A stretch of 64,000 nucleotides of DNA from an uncultured Collinsella sp. (GTDB lineage: Bacteria; Actinomycetota; Coriobacteriia; Coriobacteriales; Coriobacteriaceae). Shown here in pieces: positions 27,909 to 36,660 of the stretch. The DNA lies in assembly GCA_900551665.1 (NCBI GenBank), contig URWW01000001.1, positions 7,434-71,433 of the forward strand. The letters run 5' to 3'. Below the pieces are notes generated by a model. That model saw only the letters and a program-made list of their open reading frames with translations. It was not told the DNA's origin and ran no database searches. The position numbers and the translations under genes were made by a program. Every line of letters starts with the position of its first letter. Positions within the stretch are counted from its first letter, which is position 1.

Positions 27909-28661
27909 CTAGAACTCGAACGCCCGCGCGATATCGCAGGAGATGAGCAGGTCGGCGCGCTCGTCCTGGGGCGTGGGGTCGCGATTCACGATGACCAGGG
28001 AAGCACCCTGGAAGAAGCGCGTGAGCCCCGCCGCGGGATAGACCACGAGCGACGTACCCCCGACGATGAGGGCGTCGGCCTGCGAGATCGCGCGCACGGC
28101 CCCGTCGACTACCTCCTCATCGAGGGGCTCCTCGTAAAGCACTACATCGGGCTTGATGGCGGCCCCGCACGCCGGGCACACCGGAACGCCGTCGTCGCCA
28201 TCGTGCTCGCGCGCCATGATCCACGCGGCGTCGTACACGGCCCCGCACGAATGGCAGATGTTGCGGTGAACCGAGCCGTGCAGCTCGTAAACCGCGCGCG
28301 AGCCGGCGGCCTGGTGAAGGCCGTCGATGTTTTGCGTCACGATGGCGGAAAGCACTCCCGCCCGCTCGAGCTCGGCGAGCTTGAGATGGCACGCGTTCGG
28401 CCGCGCATCGAGCGCAATCATCTTCTCGCGGTAGAAATCGTAGAACTCGGGGCGGTGCGCCTCGTAGAAGCCATGCGAGAGCATCGTCTCGGGCGGATAG
28501 GCGAAACGTTGGCTATACAGGCCGTCCTGACTGCGGAAATCAGGTATGCCGCTCGCCGTGGACACGCCGGCTCCGCCGAAGAACACGACTTTGGCGTGCG
28601 TTTCGAACAGGTCCGCGAGGGCACGCTGGGCGAGGGCGGGATCGGTGATGGCTCGGGACAT
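27909..28661 (-). CDS. Sir2-family NAD-dependent protein deacylase
   Basis: This enzyme removes acyl groups from lysines, consuming NAD. It has the NAD motif GGAGVSTASGIPDFRS, TQNIDGLH, and the catalytic histidine in ELHGSVH. A four-cysteine zinc site is formed by CHSC and CPAC. The length (250 residues) is typical of bacterial CobB-type sirtuins. ATG at 28661 (MSRAIT) is spaced better from AAAGGA than the ATG two codons earlier. It is divergent from the AP endonuclease gene. Confidence 0.94.
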   Translation of the reverse strand: MSRAITDPALAQRALADLFETHAKVVFFGGAGVSTASGIPDFRSQDGLYSQRFAYPPETMLSHGFYEAHRPEFYDFYREKMIALDARPNACHLKLAELERAGVLSAIVTQNIDGLHQAAGSRAVYELHGSVHRNICHSCGAVYDAAWIMAREHDGDDGVPVCPACGAAIKPDVVLYEEPLDEEVVDGAVRAISQADALIVGGTSLVVYPAAGLTRFFQGASLVIVNRDPTPQDERADLLISCDIARAFEF

Positions 28662-28911
28662 GGGCATCCTTTCTCGAGAGCGGCGGCCACAAGGGGCCGC
28701 ATGCGCGGCATGGCGACGCGGACGACGGGGTCCCGCCCATCCGCCCCACGGCCGTTAAGGCCCCATCTATCTAGTATAGTTAGCCATGCGATACCCTAAG
28801 GGGGCCATTTTGCCCGGCACCCGAACGGAGCCCACCGGCCCGCCGATGTCCGAACGCCGGCATACAGCCCGTCGACATATCCCGCATCGACCCTCTCCAA
28901 AGGAGACCATC

Positions 28912-29754
28912 ATGACCGACACCACTTCCCGCACGCTCAAGCTCGCCTCGTGGAACGTCAACGGCCTGCGCGCCGTGCTCAAGAAGGACCCGAGCTTCAC
29001 CGACATCGTGGCCGAGCTCGACGCCGACGTCCTCGGCCTGCAGGAGACCAAGTTGCAGGAGGGCCAGGTCGAACTCGACCTTCCCGGCTATCACCAGGTG
29101 TGGAGCTACGCCGAGCGCAAGGGCTACTCCGGCACCGCCGTGTTCACGCGCGAGGAGCCCCTCTCCGTGCGCCACGCCGACGCCGTGCTCGCAGCCGGGC
29201 GCGCCGCGGGCCTCTCCGACGACGAACTCGAACTGGTCGCCGTGGCCGCCACCGAGGGTCGCGTGTGCGCTCTGGAGTTCGACGCCTTTTGGTTCGTGGA
29301 CGTGTACACTCCCAACGCGCAGGGCGAGCTCGCCCGCCTAAGCACGCGCATGGCCTGGGACGACGCCTATCGCGCGTTCCTGCGCTCACTCGAGGACGAG
29401 ACGGGCAAGCCGGTTGTGACCTGCGGTGATTTCAATGTGGCCCACAACGAGATCGACCTCAAGAACCCCAAGTCCAACCGCGGCAACGCGGGTTTCTCCG
29501 ACGAGGAACGCGCCAAGTTCGGCGAGCTGCTCGGTGCCGGCTACACCGACACGTTCCGCGCCGCCAACCCCGACCTAGAGGGCGCCTACAGCTGGTGGAG
29601 CTACCGTTTCAACGCGCGCAAGAACAACGCCGGCTGGCGCATCGACTACTTCCTGGTAAGCGACTCGATCGCCGACCGCGTAAGGGCCACGGGCATCCGC
29701 AGCGACATCTTTGGCTCTGACCACTGCCCCGTCACCCTCGAGATCGAGCTGTAG
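28912..29754 (+). CDS. Exodeoxyribonuclease III / AP endonuclease
   Basis: This enzyme cuts DNA 5' of abasic sites in base excision repair. It belongs to the ExoIII/ExoA family, with LASWNVNGLRAVL, the metal glutamate in LGLQETKLQ, CGDFNVAHNEIDL, and the C-terminal catalytic GSDHCPVTLEI. The start at 28912 (MTDTTSRTLK) has AAAGGAG seven bases before it. TATAGT at 28775-28780 is a possible -10. The 280-residue length is normal. Either xthA or exoA could be used as the name. Confidence 0.95.
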   Translation: MTDTTSRTLKLASWNVNGLRAVLKKDPSFTDIVAELDADVLGLQETKLQEGQVELDLPGYHQVWSYAERKGYSGTAVFTREEPLSVRHADAVLAAGRAAGLSDDELELVAVAATEGRVCALEFDAFWFVDVYTPNAQGELARLSTRMAWDDAYRAFLRSLEDETGKPVVTCGDFNVAHNEIDLKNPKSNRGNAGFSDEERAKFGELLGAGYTDTFRAANPDLEGAYSWWSYRFNARKNNAGWRIDYFLVSDSIADRVRATGIRSDIFGSDHCPVTLEIEL

Positions 29755-29770
29755 GGCCGCCGCGCAGACG

Positions 29771-30499
29771 CTACAGCCCGTACTTGCGCACGACTCGACC
29801 GATGCGTCGCGTCCACGGACCGTACAAAACCGCGAGGAACAGGGCGGTCGCCACGCCGTGCATCGCGTCGAAGGGCAGGGAGGCGGCCACGTAGGCCAGC
29901 GCACCGGCCCATGTGAGCGGACGCACGAATCCCAGCACGCCATACGCATTGATGATCACGCCGTATAGGGCGCCGGATGCCAGGCCCATGAGCACGAGCG
30001 CCCATACGCGCGGGCGGCCGGCCGCGCGATCCTCGAATACGCCGGACCGAGCCAGCATGCCGCCCACGTATCCCACCACGCCCCAGGCATACATCTGCCA
30101 TGGGCTCCACAGCCCCTGGCCAAAAAAGAAATTGCTGGTAAGCGCAGCAAGCGCACCGACCATGAAGCCGTTGCGCGGGCCCAACGTCGCGCCGGCGATG
30201 ATAGCGATCGCGGAAAGCGGCTTGAAGTCCGGAATGGGCGCAAACAGGATGCGCCCCGCCGCCGCGCACGCGGCGAGCACCAACGTGGGCATGATCTGGC
30301 GCAGCGCAGGCCGGCTCCGCTCGTACCCCAAAAAGAACAGGACGAGCACCAGCGTCACGACGACCATCATGAGCAGTGCGGCGTTTGCCGCCCCCGTCAG
30401 CAATGCCGCGCCCATGACCAGGGGAACCGCAGCCAGCAGCGCAATTTCGAGAATGTGTCCGCACGTGCCGCTCAAACGCATCTCATCCCCCACCATCAT
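29771..30499 (-). CDS. ECF transporter substrate-binding S component
   Basis: This 242-residue integral membrane protein has about six to seven helices. The segment PIPDFKPLSAIAIIAGATLG and the following GFMVGALAALTSNFFFGQG are typical of vitamin-type ECF S components. Substrate is not evident from sequence; a vitamin such as cobalamin or a related cofactor is possible. Its start overlaps the ATPase gene's stop by four bases (ATGA), so it is the third gene of the T-A-S operon. No riboswitch was recognised upstream of the operon. Confidence 0.8.
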   Translation of the reverse strand: MMVGDEMRLSGTCGHILEIALLAAVPLVMGAALLTGAANAALLMMVVVTLVLVLFFLGYERSRPALRQIMPTLVLAACAAAGRILFAPIPDFKPLSAIAIIAGATLGPRNGFMVGALAALTSNFFFGQGLWSPWQMYAWGVVGYVGGMLARSGVFEDRAAGRPRVWALVLMGLASGALYGVIINAYGVLGFVRPLTWAGALAYVAASLPFDAMHGVATALFLAVLYGPWTRRIGRVVRKYGL

Positions 30500-31935
30500 G
30501 GCCGGTAGAACAGGTTGTTGCGGAAGAACTCGCCCACGGGTTCCGTGCAGGCAAGCTCGCCGTCGAACATAAGGGACACGCGGTCGGCAATGCGGCGCAC
30601 GAACGCCAGGTCGTGCGTGGATACGACGACCGTAACACCGTCGCGGCGAGCAGCCTCAATCATGCCGGCCACATGCTCGCGGGCGGCGCGGTCGAGACCC
30701 TTGGTCGGTTCGTCGAGCAACAGAAGCCGTGGATGAACGAGTAGCAACTTACCCAAGGCGAGCATCTGGCGTTGACCGCCGGACAGGTCGTATGGATGCA
30801 GGCCGGCGCGGTCGGCAAGACCGAGCTCTCCCATCATGGTCTGAACCTCATCTGCGCCATATCCACCGATATGAGCCCATTCCATGAGCTCCTCGTCCAC
30901 ACGCTCCTCGGCAAAAAGGGCCTTGGGATCCTGGGGAAGCATCGCCTTGGCCGAAATCGCGGAGCGCACCTCGCCCCGCTGCGCACGGCGCGTGCCCGCG
31001 ATAAGGGCGAGCAGCGTCGATTTGCCACAGCCGTTACCGCCAACCAGGGCATGCACCTCGCCCTTACGCACCTCAAGATCCAAACCGCGTAACACCCAGT
31101 CGTCATCGCGGCCGTACCGGAACCAAGCGTCGCGCGCGGACACGGCGATGTTCCCAGACATAGCGGGGACCGCCGCGGAACCCTCGGCCGCAGCGCGGGA
31201 GACGGACACCGCGGCCGCGACTTCGGTGGCCTCGCACTTGAAGCGCCCCAGGTCCTCAATCGGCCTCACGGCGCCATCCACCAGTTCGAATGCGCAGGTC
31301 GCATAATCAGCCATCAGCTCGGGCTCGTGCGTCGCCACAACCACGGTACATCCCAGCTCCCGGTTCACGCGGAATAGGGCATGCAGGAAATTGCGCGCCG
31401 CGATGGGGTCGAGCTGCGCCGTCGGCTCGTCGAGCAGCAGCACGCGCGGCTGCATGACGAGCGTCGAGGCAAGCGCCAACAACTGCTTGCGACCACCCGA
31501 AAGCGCATCCGTATCGCTGTGGAACCACGGCCCCATGCCAAAGAAGTAGCTCGCCTCGGCAACACGACGGCGCATCTCGCCCTGGGGCGTACCGAGGTTT
31601 TCCAAGCCGAATGCCATCTCGTGCCACACGCTGTCGCACACGATCTGGTTATCGGGGTCTTGGAACACATAGCCGACCTCACATGCCTCGGCCCCATCCA
31701 AGTCATCCACGGGCCTGCCGAACACGCACACCTGGCCGCCACGGTCCCCCGCAGGGGCAATCTGCGGCTTGGCCAGCGAGAGCAACGTCGACTTGCCCGA
31801 ACCGGTGCCTCCCACCAGCAGCGCGAACGCACCGGCGGGAACGGCCATGGACACGCCGCTCAGCACGTCGCCATGGGAGCCCGGATAGCGAAACGTCACG
31901 TCATCGTACGCGAGCGCGATACCTTCACCGCTCAT
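30496..31935 (-). CDS. ECF transporter ATPase, two ABC domains fused
   Basis: The 479-residue cytoplasmic protein contains both energising ATPases of an energy-coupling-factor transporter. Domain one has GGTGSGKST, LSGGRKQLLAL and LLLDEPTAQLD. Domain two has GGNGCGKST, LSGGQRQMLAL and LLLDEPTKGLD. A linker of about 40 residues rich in alanine and serine joins them. Fused A-A' proteins are known for ECF systems. It overlaps ecfT and the S gene by four bases each. Confidence 0.93.
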   Translation of the reverse strand: MSGEGIALAYDDVTFRYPGSHGDVLSGVSMAVPAGAFALLVGGTGSGKSTLLSLAKPQIAPAGDRGGQVCVFGRPVDDLDGAEACEVGYVFQDPDNQIVCDSVWHEMAFGLENLGTPQGEMRRRVAEASYFFGMGPWFHSDTDALSGGRKQLLALASTLVMQPRVLLLDEPTAQLDPIAARNFLHALFRVNRELGCTVVVATHEPELMADYATCAFELVDGAVRPIEDLGRFKCEATEVAAAVSVSRAAAEGSAAVPAMSGNIAVSARDAWFRYGRDDDWVLRGLDLEVRKGEVHALVGGNGCGKSTLLALIAGTRRAQRGEVRSAISAKAMLPQDPKALFAEERVDEELMEWAHIGGYGADEVQTMMGELGLADRAGLHPYDLSGGQRQMLALGKLLLVHPRLLLLDEPTKGLDRAAREHVAGMIEAARRDGVTVVVSTHDLAFVRRIADRVSLMFDGELACTEPVGEFFRNNLFYRP

Positions 31936-32822
31936 GCGAACACGCTCCTCTCATACACATGCAGCGCCGCGGGAACGAACATCCAGGCGGCGTAGGGAAT
32001 GTAGCTCAGCCAAGGACCCAAGGGCGAGAGCCGGGGATAAAACGCAAAGGACGAGGACCGCCACGCCACCGCGATGCAGAGGGCGCCGAAGGCTGCGACG
32101 AGCATCAGGCCGAACATGTCGCGCGAAGTGAAGCGATAGCGAACGTACGTGGTCCGGCGCTCCGCGGCGCCCCAGCCCCGCGCGCGCATGGCGTCGGCGG
32201 TTTCCAGGGAGTCTTCCATGGCCCAGCCCATAAGCACCGAGCTCTGCCGCATGCGGCGCCGCACAAGGCCGCAACGCTCGCCGGCACGCCGGCGGCCATT
32301 CTCATCGGCGCAGCTCAGAGCCACATCCTGCACATCGGCAATCACACGCCCCTGTCGCACGAAGCGCGGGATGAGGCGCATCGTCATCGAGATCATGAGC
32401 GATACGACCGGCGCCGCGTTGCCGAACAGGGAGAGCACCTTGTCCTGCGGCAAGATATCGCGGGCGGCCTGGAACCACAGGACGCTCGCCATGAACATCA
32501 CCGCCATGACAACGCCGTACAGGAGGCTCTCGGCATACACCGGCATGCCGAACGGCGAAAACAGCAACGTGTTCCCCCGCTGAGCGAACAGAGGGTTCAC
32601 GCAAGCCAGCAACGCGATGAGCGGAAGCTGCCAACGCAAGGCGAGCAGCGTGGGACGAACACCGCGGGCAACGGCGCCGTACGCGAGCGCCCCCGCGAGG
32701 GACAGCGACACCAGCACCGGATGCGGGGCGAACATGGTGAGGCCGAGCGTGCACGCGAGAAACACCGCCGGCACCGCGGGGTGCATGGTTCCAAATGCCG
32801 TATGCCTGGGCGCCTCCGCCAT
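31932..32822 (-). CDS. ECF transporter transmembrane T component
   Basis: This 296-residue scaffold protein couples the ATPases to the S component. It has about five to six helices. The coupling helices include MTMRLIPRFVRQG and the signature AMRARGWGAAERRT. The start at 32822 (MAEAPRHTAFG) follows GAGGGGGAG. It is the first gene of the operon and begins only 30 bases after a terminator-like hairpin downstream of prs. Confidence 0.9.
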   Translation of the reverse strand: MAEAPRHTAFGTMHPAVPAVFLACTLGLTMFAPHPVLVSLSLAGALAYGAVARGVRPTLLALRWQLPLIALLACVNPLFAQRGNTLLFSPFGMPVYAESLLYGVVMAVMFMASVLWFQAARDILPQDKVLSLFGNAAPVVSLMISMTMRLIPRFVRQGRVIADVQDVALSCADENGRRRAGERCGLVRRRMRQSSVLMGWAMEDSLETADAMRARGWGAAERRTTYVRYRFTSRDMFGLMLVAAFGALCIAVAWRSSSFAFYPRLSPLGPWLSYIPYAAWMFVPAALHVYERSVFA

Positions 32823-32851
32823 CCGCTCCCCCTCTTTCCGCAAATCGCCCC

Positions 32852-32883
32852 TTTAAGAAACAACCGGGCCCGCCAGGACCCGG
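32852..32883 (-). terminator. Terminator between prs and the ECF operon
   Basis: In minus direction CCGGGTCC, loop TGGC, GGGCCCGG (32883-32864) is followed by TTGTTTCTT. It lies 46 bases past the prs stop. Only 29 bases remain before ecfT, too few for a full promoter after the hairpin. Confidence 0.75.
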
Positions 32884-32889
32884 CTGCAC

Positions 32890-32912
32890 GAGCGGCGGAC
32901 GAGCCGCCGCTC
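32890..32912. other. Second perfect hairpin after prs
   Basis: GAGCGGCGG, loop ACGAG, CCGCCGCTC: a 9-bp perfect stem 16 bases past the prs stop, followed within a few bases by the terminator hairpin. The pair could be a tandem terminator or alternative folds of an attenuator for the ECF genes. Confidence 0.6.
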
Positions 32913-32928
32913 ACATTGAACATGTTCG

Positions 32929-33915
32929 CTACATCGCGAAGTCGCCGCCCACGAGCGTGCTCACAGACTGCTCGTAGTACACGGCGGAAATGGTCTCGGC
33001 GAACTCGCCGGCAACGGAGATGGTCTTGATCTTGCCACCCTCCTCGACGGGGATAGCGTCGGTGACCACGCACTCGACGATCGGGGCGTCGTTCAAGCGC
33101 TGGATGGCCTCGCCGGAGAAGATGCCGTGGGTGGCGCACACGTAGATGTCGCCGGCACCGAGGGCCTTGAGCTCGCGCACGTTGGCGCACAGGGTGCCCG
33201 CGGTGTCGATCATGTCGTCGTTGATGATGCAGGTCTTGCCCTTGATGTCACCGATGATGCCCATGACCTCGGCGGCGTTGTGACGCGGACGGCCCTTGTG
33301 GGCGATGGCCAGGGAGCAGCCGAGCATGTCGGACAGCTTCTTGGCGGCCTTGGCGCGACCCACGTCGGGGGAGACGACGACGAGGTTGTCGGTGTCGAAG
33401 CCCATGGCGTCGTAGTAGTCGGCGAAGAGCGGCAGGGCGGAGAGGTGGTTCACCGGGATGTCGAAGAAGCCCTGGATCTGGCCCTGGTGCAGGTCGAGCG
33501 TGATGATGCGGTCCACACCGGCGCACTCGAGCAGGTTGGCGACGAGGCGGGCGGTGATGGGCTCACGCGGGCCGGCCTTGCGGTCCTGACGGGCGTAGCC
33601 GTAGTGGGTGATGACGGCGGTGATGGAGCGGGCGGAAGCGCGCTTGGCGGCATCCGTGGCGATGAGAAGCTCCATGAGCATGTCGTTGACGTTCTCGCCG
33701 GCAACGGACTGGATCAGGAAGACGTCGGCGCCGCGGACGGTCTCGTCATAGCGAGCGTAGATCTCGCCGTTGGCGAACTGCTTGAGCGTAAGGCCGGAGA
33801 GCTCCACGCCGAGCTGGTTGGCGATCTTCTGGGCGAGCGGACGGTTGGAGGAACCGGAGTACACTCGCAGGATCTTGCTCATATCCACGGTCTTTTTGGG
33901 ATCGGTTGTCGGCAT
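32929..33915 (-). CDS. prs: Ribose-phosphate pyrophosphokinase (PRPP synthase)
   Basis: This enzyme makes PRPP from ribose 5-phosphate and ATP for nucleotide, histidine and tryptophan synthesis. The 328-residue protein has the flexible-loop HYGYARQDRKAGPREPITA, DLHQGQIQGFF and the PRPP-binding loop CIINDDMIDTAGTL. The start at 33915 (MPTTDPKKTV) follows AAAGGAG. In this genome it would feed upp, encoded in this window. It is probably co-transcribed with glmU, although a terminator lies between them. Confidence 0.97.
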   Translation of the reverse strand: MPTTDPKKTVDMSKILRVYSGSSNRPLAQKIANQLGVELSGLTLKQFANGEIYARYDETVRGADVFLIQSVAGENVNDMLMELLIATDAAKRASARSITAVITHYGYARQDRKAGPREPITARLVANLLECAGVDRIITLDLHQGQIQGFFDIPVNHLSALPLFADYYDAMGFDTDNLVVVSPDVGRAKAAKKLSDMLGCSLAIAHKGRPRHNAAEVMGIIGDIKGKTCIINDDMIDTAGTLCANVRELKALGAGDIYVCATHGIFSGEAIQRLNDAPIVECVVTDAIPVEEGGKIKTISVAGEFAETISAVYYEQSVSTLVGGDFAM

Positions 33916-34032
33916 GACTTCTCCTTTATACGCCACAACTTCCTTACACGTTCTATATATTAGCCACTTTGTCAGCTAATTGACCACCGATAACGCACCC
34001 AACGAAACTTCATCGGCGAGCGCACCCCCCGG

Positions 34033-34160
34033 TGTGTAATTGGGGACGGGTGCAAATTACACATCGGGGACCTCGGCATGGAAAAGCCGGCCGCCCAACA
34101 TCGGACGGCCGGCAGGCCCATCGGCAGGATGTGTAATTTGCACCCGTCCCCAATTACACA
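34033..34160. repeat. REPIN-like element with perfect 33-bp inverted arms
   Basis: Two 33-base arms (34033-34065 and 34128-34160) are exact inverted copies separated by 62 bases. Each arm is itself a hairpin, TGTGTAATT ... AATTACACA, with loop GGGGACGGGTGCA. The glmU terminator sits in the centre. The right arm begins 11 bases past the glmU stop. It belongs to the GGGAC-core family also seen at 36414, 38978, 41510 and 52358. Confidence 0.92.
34082..34113 (-). terminator. glmU terminator inside the REPIN-like element
   Basis: In minus direction GCCGGCCG, a 12-base loop and CGGCCGGC are followed by TTTTCC. It is 58 bases past the glmU stop and lies between the two REPIN arms. Confidence 0.8.
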
Positions 34161-34170
34161 TCCGAAAGAG

Positions 34171-35571
34171 TTACAGGCGGGCGCGACGCAGCTCGGTGTA
34201 GCCCTCGACGATACGCTGGTCGGAACGCTCCACGGCCAGGGCGCCGTCCGGCACGTCGCGGGTGATGCAGCTGCTCGCGCCGGTCACCACGTCCGCGCCG
34301 ATGTTCACGGGAGCGACCATCATGGTGTCGGAGCCGATGAACGTGCGATCGCCGATGGTAGTGGCGTGCTTGTTCTTGCCGTCGTAGTTGCAGGTGATGG
34401 AACCAGCGCCGACGTTCACGCCGGCGCCCATCGTGGTGTCGCCGATATAGGAGAGATGCGGGACCTTGGAGCCCTCGCCAATCGTGGACTTCTTGATCTC
34501 GACATGCGTACCCACGTGCGCGCCGTCCAAAAGGTGCGTACCCGGGCGCAGGTAGGCGCGCGGACCGCAGGTCACACCGTTCTCGATCACGACGTCGATG
34601 GCGACCGTCTCGTCGAGCGAGCAATCGTTGCCCGCCACGACGTTCGTGAGGCGGCTGTTCGGGCCGAGCTGGCAACCCTCGCCGATGCGGCAAGCGCCGA
34701 TAAGGTGGGTCTGCGGCCACACGATGGTGTCGCGACCGATCTGCGCATCGGGGCCGATCCAGGCTTGAGCGGGATCGATGAAGGTGACGCCCTCGGTCAT
34801 GAAGCGCTCGTTGATGCGATCACGGGCGATGGCGGTGAGCTCGGCGAGCTGCACGCGGCTGTTCACGCCCAGGCCGTCGCGGTAGTCCTCGCAGTGGGAG
34901 ATGGTCACGGCATGGCCGTGGGCCTTCAGGATCTCCACCATGTCGGGCAGGTAGTACTCGGCCTGCGCGTTGTCGTTGCCGACCTCGCCGATGTGGGCGG
35001 CAAGGAGCGCTCCGTCGAAGGCGTAGCAGCCGGCGTTGCACTCGAGGAGCTCGGCGTCCTGCTCGGGCGTGCAGTCCTTCTGCTCGATGATGCGGTTGAC
35101 GGTCCCGTCCTCGGCCAGCTCGATGCGGCCGTAGCCAAAGGGCACGGGCGGGGTGAAGGTGAGCACGGCACCGGCGTTCGAACCGTTGGCGACGGTGTTG
35201 GCGAAGGCGGCGATGGTATCGGCCTGGATGAGCGGGAGGTCGCCGTTCAAGACCACCACGGGGCCGGCGTCGATGCCGGTCGCGTCAAGCGCGGTGCGGA
35301 CGGCATGCGCGGTGCCCAGACGCTCGACCTGCTCGACGCACTCGATGGCGTCGGCGGCAGGCGTGCCCTCGTAGGCAGCGGAGATCAGCGCGCGCACCTC
35401 GTCGGAGTGGCTGCCCACCACCACGACCACGCGGGTACATCCAGCGGCCAGTGCCGCATCGATGACCCAGCAGGCCATGGGCTTGCCGAGGATCTGGTGG
35501 GACACCTTGGCATGATTCGACTTCATGCGCGTGCCCTCGCCTGCGGCCATTACAATCGCGGTGACATCCAT
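34171..35571 (-). CDS. glmU: Bifunctional UDP-N-acetylglucosamine pyrophosphorylase / glucosamine-1-phosphate acetyltransferase
   Basis: This enzyme makes UDP-GlcNAc for the cell wall in two steps. The N-terminal uridylyltransferase has VMAAGEGTRMKS and VVLNGDLPLI. The C-terminal left-handed beta helix has hexapeptide repeats and the acetyltransferase segment LSYIGDTTMGAGVNVGAGSI, with NYDGKNKHAT. Length is 466, slightly longer than usual. It is the first gene before prs on the minus strand and divergent from pth. Confidence 0.96.
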   Translation of the reverse strand: MDVTAIVMAAGEGTRMKSNHAKVSHQILGKPMACWVIDAALAAGCTRVVVVVGSHSDEVRALISAAYEGTPAADAIECVEQVERLGTAHAVRTALDATGIDAGPVVVLNGDLPLIQADTIAAFANTVANGSNAGAVLTFTPPVPFGYGRIELAEDGTVNRIIEQKDCTPEQDAELLECNAGCYAFDGALLAAHIGEVGNDNAQAEYYLPDMVEILKAHGHAVTISHCEDYRDGLGVNSRVQLAELTAIARDRINERFMTEGVTFIDPAQAWIGPDAQIGRDTIVWPQTHLIGACRIGEGCQLGPNSRLTNVVAGNDCSLDETVAIDVVIENGVTCGPRAYLRPGTHLLDGAHVGTHVEIKKSTIGEGSKVPHLSYIGDTTMGAGVNVGAGSITCNYDGKNKHATTIGDRTFIGSDTMMVAPVNIGADVVTGASSCITRDVPDGALAVERSDQRIVEGYTELRRARL

Positions 35572-35769
35572 GGGGACTCCTTGATGTTCGGTATCAAATC
35601 AGACGTCGGACGACGACGCCCATGAATTGATAGTACCGCACAGCAAGAAGGCAAACCGCCCCCAAGTCGACACCCCCGCCGCCCTCCACATCCCGCGCGC
35701 CTCGATTTGACAGCTCATCCACCCACCGCCACCATACTCGACAGGTACATAACGAACGCAAGGAGCCCC

Positions 35770-36399
35770 ATGGCCGCAGCACAGCCCAAGCCCATCCGCA
35801 TGGTCGCCGGACTCGGCAACCCCGGCGAGGAATACGCCGCAACCCGTCACAACGCCGGCTTTTGCGCGATCGACGTCCTGGCCGAGAAGGCGGGCGTCAG
35901 CTATTGGAAGAACCAGGCGGGCGCCGAGGTCGCCGTCATCAACGTCAACGACGCCGAGGCCGAAGGCGGCAAGCGCGAGGTCGTCCTGGTCAAACCCCAG
36001 TCCTACATGAACACGAGCGGCGGCCCCATCTCCAAGCTCTGCGCGCAGTACAAGGTCAAACCCGAGGAGTTGCTCGTCATCCACGACGAGCTCGATATCC
36101 CCGCGGGCGACGTGCGCGTGAAGGTGGGCGGCGGGCACGCCGGCCACAACGGCTTGCGCTCCATCATCGACAAGCTCGGCAGCCGCGACTTCTCCCGCAT
36201 CCGCGCCGGCATCGGCAACCCCCCGGGCCGCATGCCCGTGGCCGACTTCGTCTTGAAGCAGCTGCGCTCCCGCGAGGCCGAGGACTTCGAGGTCATGACG
36301 CATCAGGCCGCCGAAGCCGCGGCACTCGCCGTGACCCGCGGCGTCGTGTTCGCGCGCGACCATGTCAACGGCGGCGCGAACGTCAACGGCAAACACTGA
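35770..36399 (+). CDS. pth: Peptidyl-tRNA hydrolase
   Basis: This enzyme frees tRNA from peptidyl-tRNA that drops off ribosomes. The 209-residue protein shows GLGNPGEEYAATRHNAGF with the catalytic histidine. It also has KPQSYMNTSGG, IHDELDIPAGDVRVK and GGHAGHNGLRSI. The start at 35770 (MAAAQPKPIR) follows AAGGAG; the upstream extension has no site. A REP-like hairpin seven bases after the stop forms its terminator. Confidence 0.96.
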   Translation: MAAAQPKPIRMVAGLGNPGEEYAATRHNAGFCAIDVLAEKAGVSYWKNQAGAEVAVINVNDAEAEGGKREVVLVKPQSYMNTSGGPISKLCAQYKVKPEELLVIHDELDIPAGDVRVKVGGGHAGHNGLRSIIDKLGSRDFSRIRAGIGNPPGRMPVADFVLKQLRSREAEDFEVMTHQAAEAAALAVTRGVVFARDHVNGGANVNGKH

Positions 36400-36405
36400 C
36401 GACCC

Positions 36406-36460
36406 GGCGCCGGCCTCAATTTAGGGACAGTCTCCAAATTGAGGTCGGCGCCCTTCTTTT
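36406..36460 (+). terminator. pth terminator built from a REP-like palindrome
   Basis: GGCGCCG and CCTCAATTT (36406-36422) pair with AAATTGAGG and CGGCGCC (36436-36452), followed by CTTCTTTT. The inner part (36414-36444, loop AGGGACAGTCTCC) is the REP-like repeat of the GGGAC family. The outer GGCGCC stem makes it a strong terminator. Confidence 0.85.
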
Positions 36461-36542
36461 CACCGCCCCTTCGCCCACCGAAAAACGTTTTACCGCTTGC
36501 CCGAAAGACGCGTGGGCAAGGCTTGCGTGCAAGGCCGCGGGG

Positions 36543-36582
36543 TATACTTGACAACGTATGCGCATATTCGCCTTATGCGCAT
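36543..36582 (+). promoter_or_regulatory. nfnAB promoter region with paired palindromes
   Basis: TATACT (36543-36548) and TTGACA (36548-36553) both lie upstream of nfnA. The 9-mer TATGCGCAT, which contains the palindrome ATGCGCAT, occurs at 36557-36565 and again at 36574-36582, 17 bases apart on the same face. This looks like an operator. Which element is the true -10 or -35 is unclear. Confidence 0.45.
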
Positions 36583-36660
36583 GCACAAGAGGTTGCAATC
36601 GGGGCATTTCGCTTGCGCGACCTGCGCATACGATGCTCCGGCCAATCAGAGAGGGGTTCT

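Noticed and set aside
32823..32928. Vitamin riboswitch before the ECF operon
   Set aside because: The 106-base gap shows two simple hairpins but none of the conserved cores I know for cobalamin, TPP, FMN or THF riboswitches. Only an attenuator-like arrangement can be supported.
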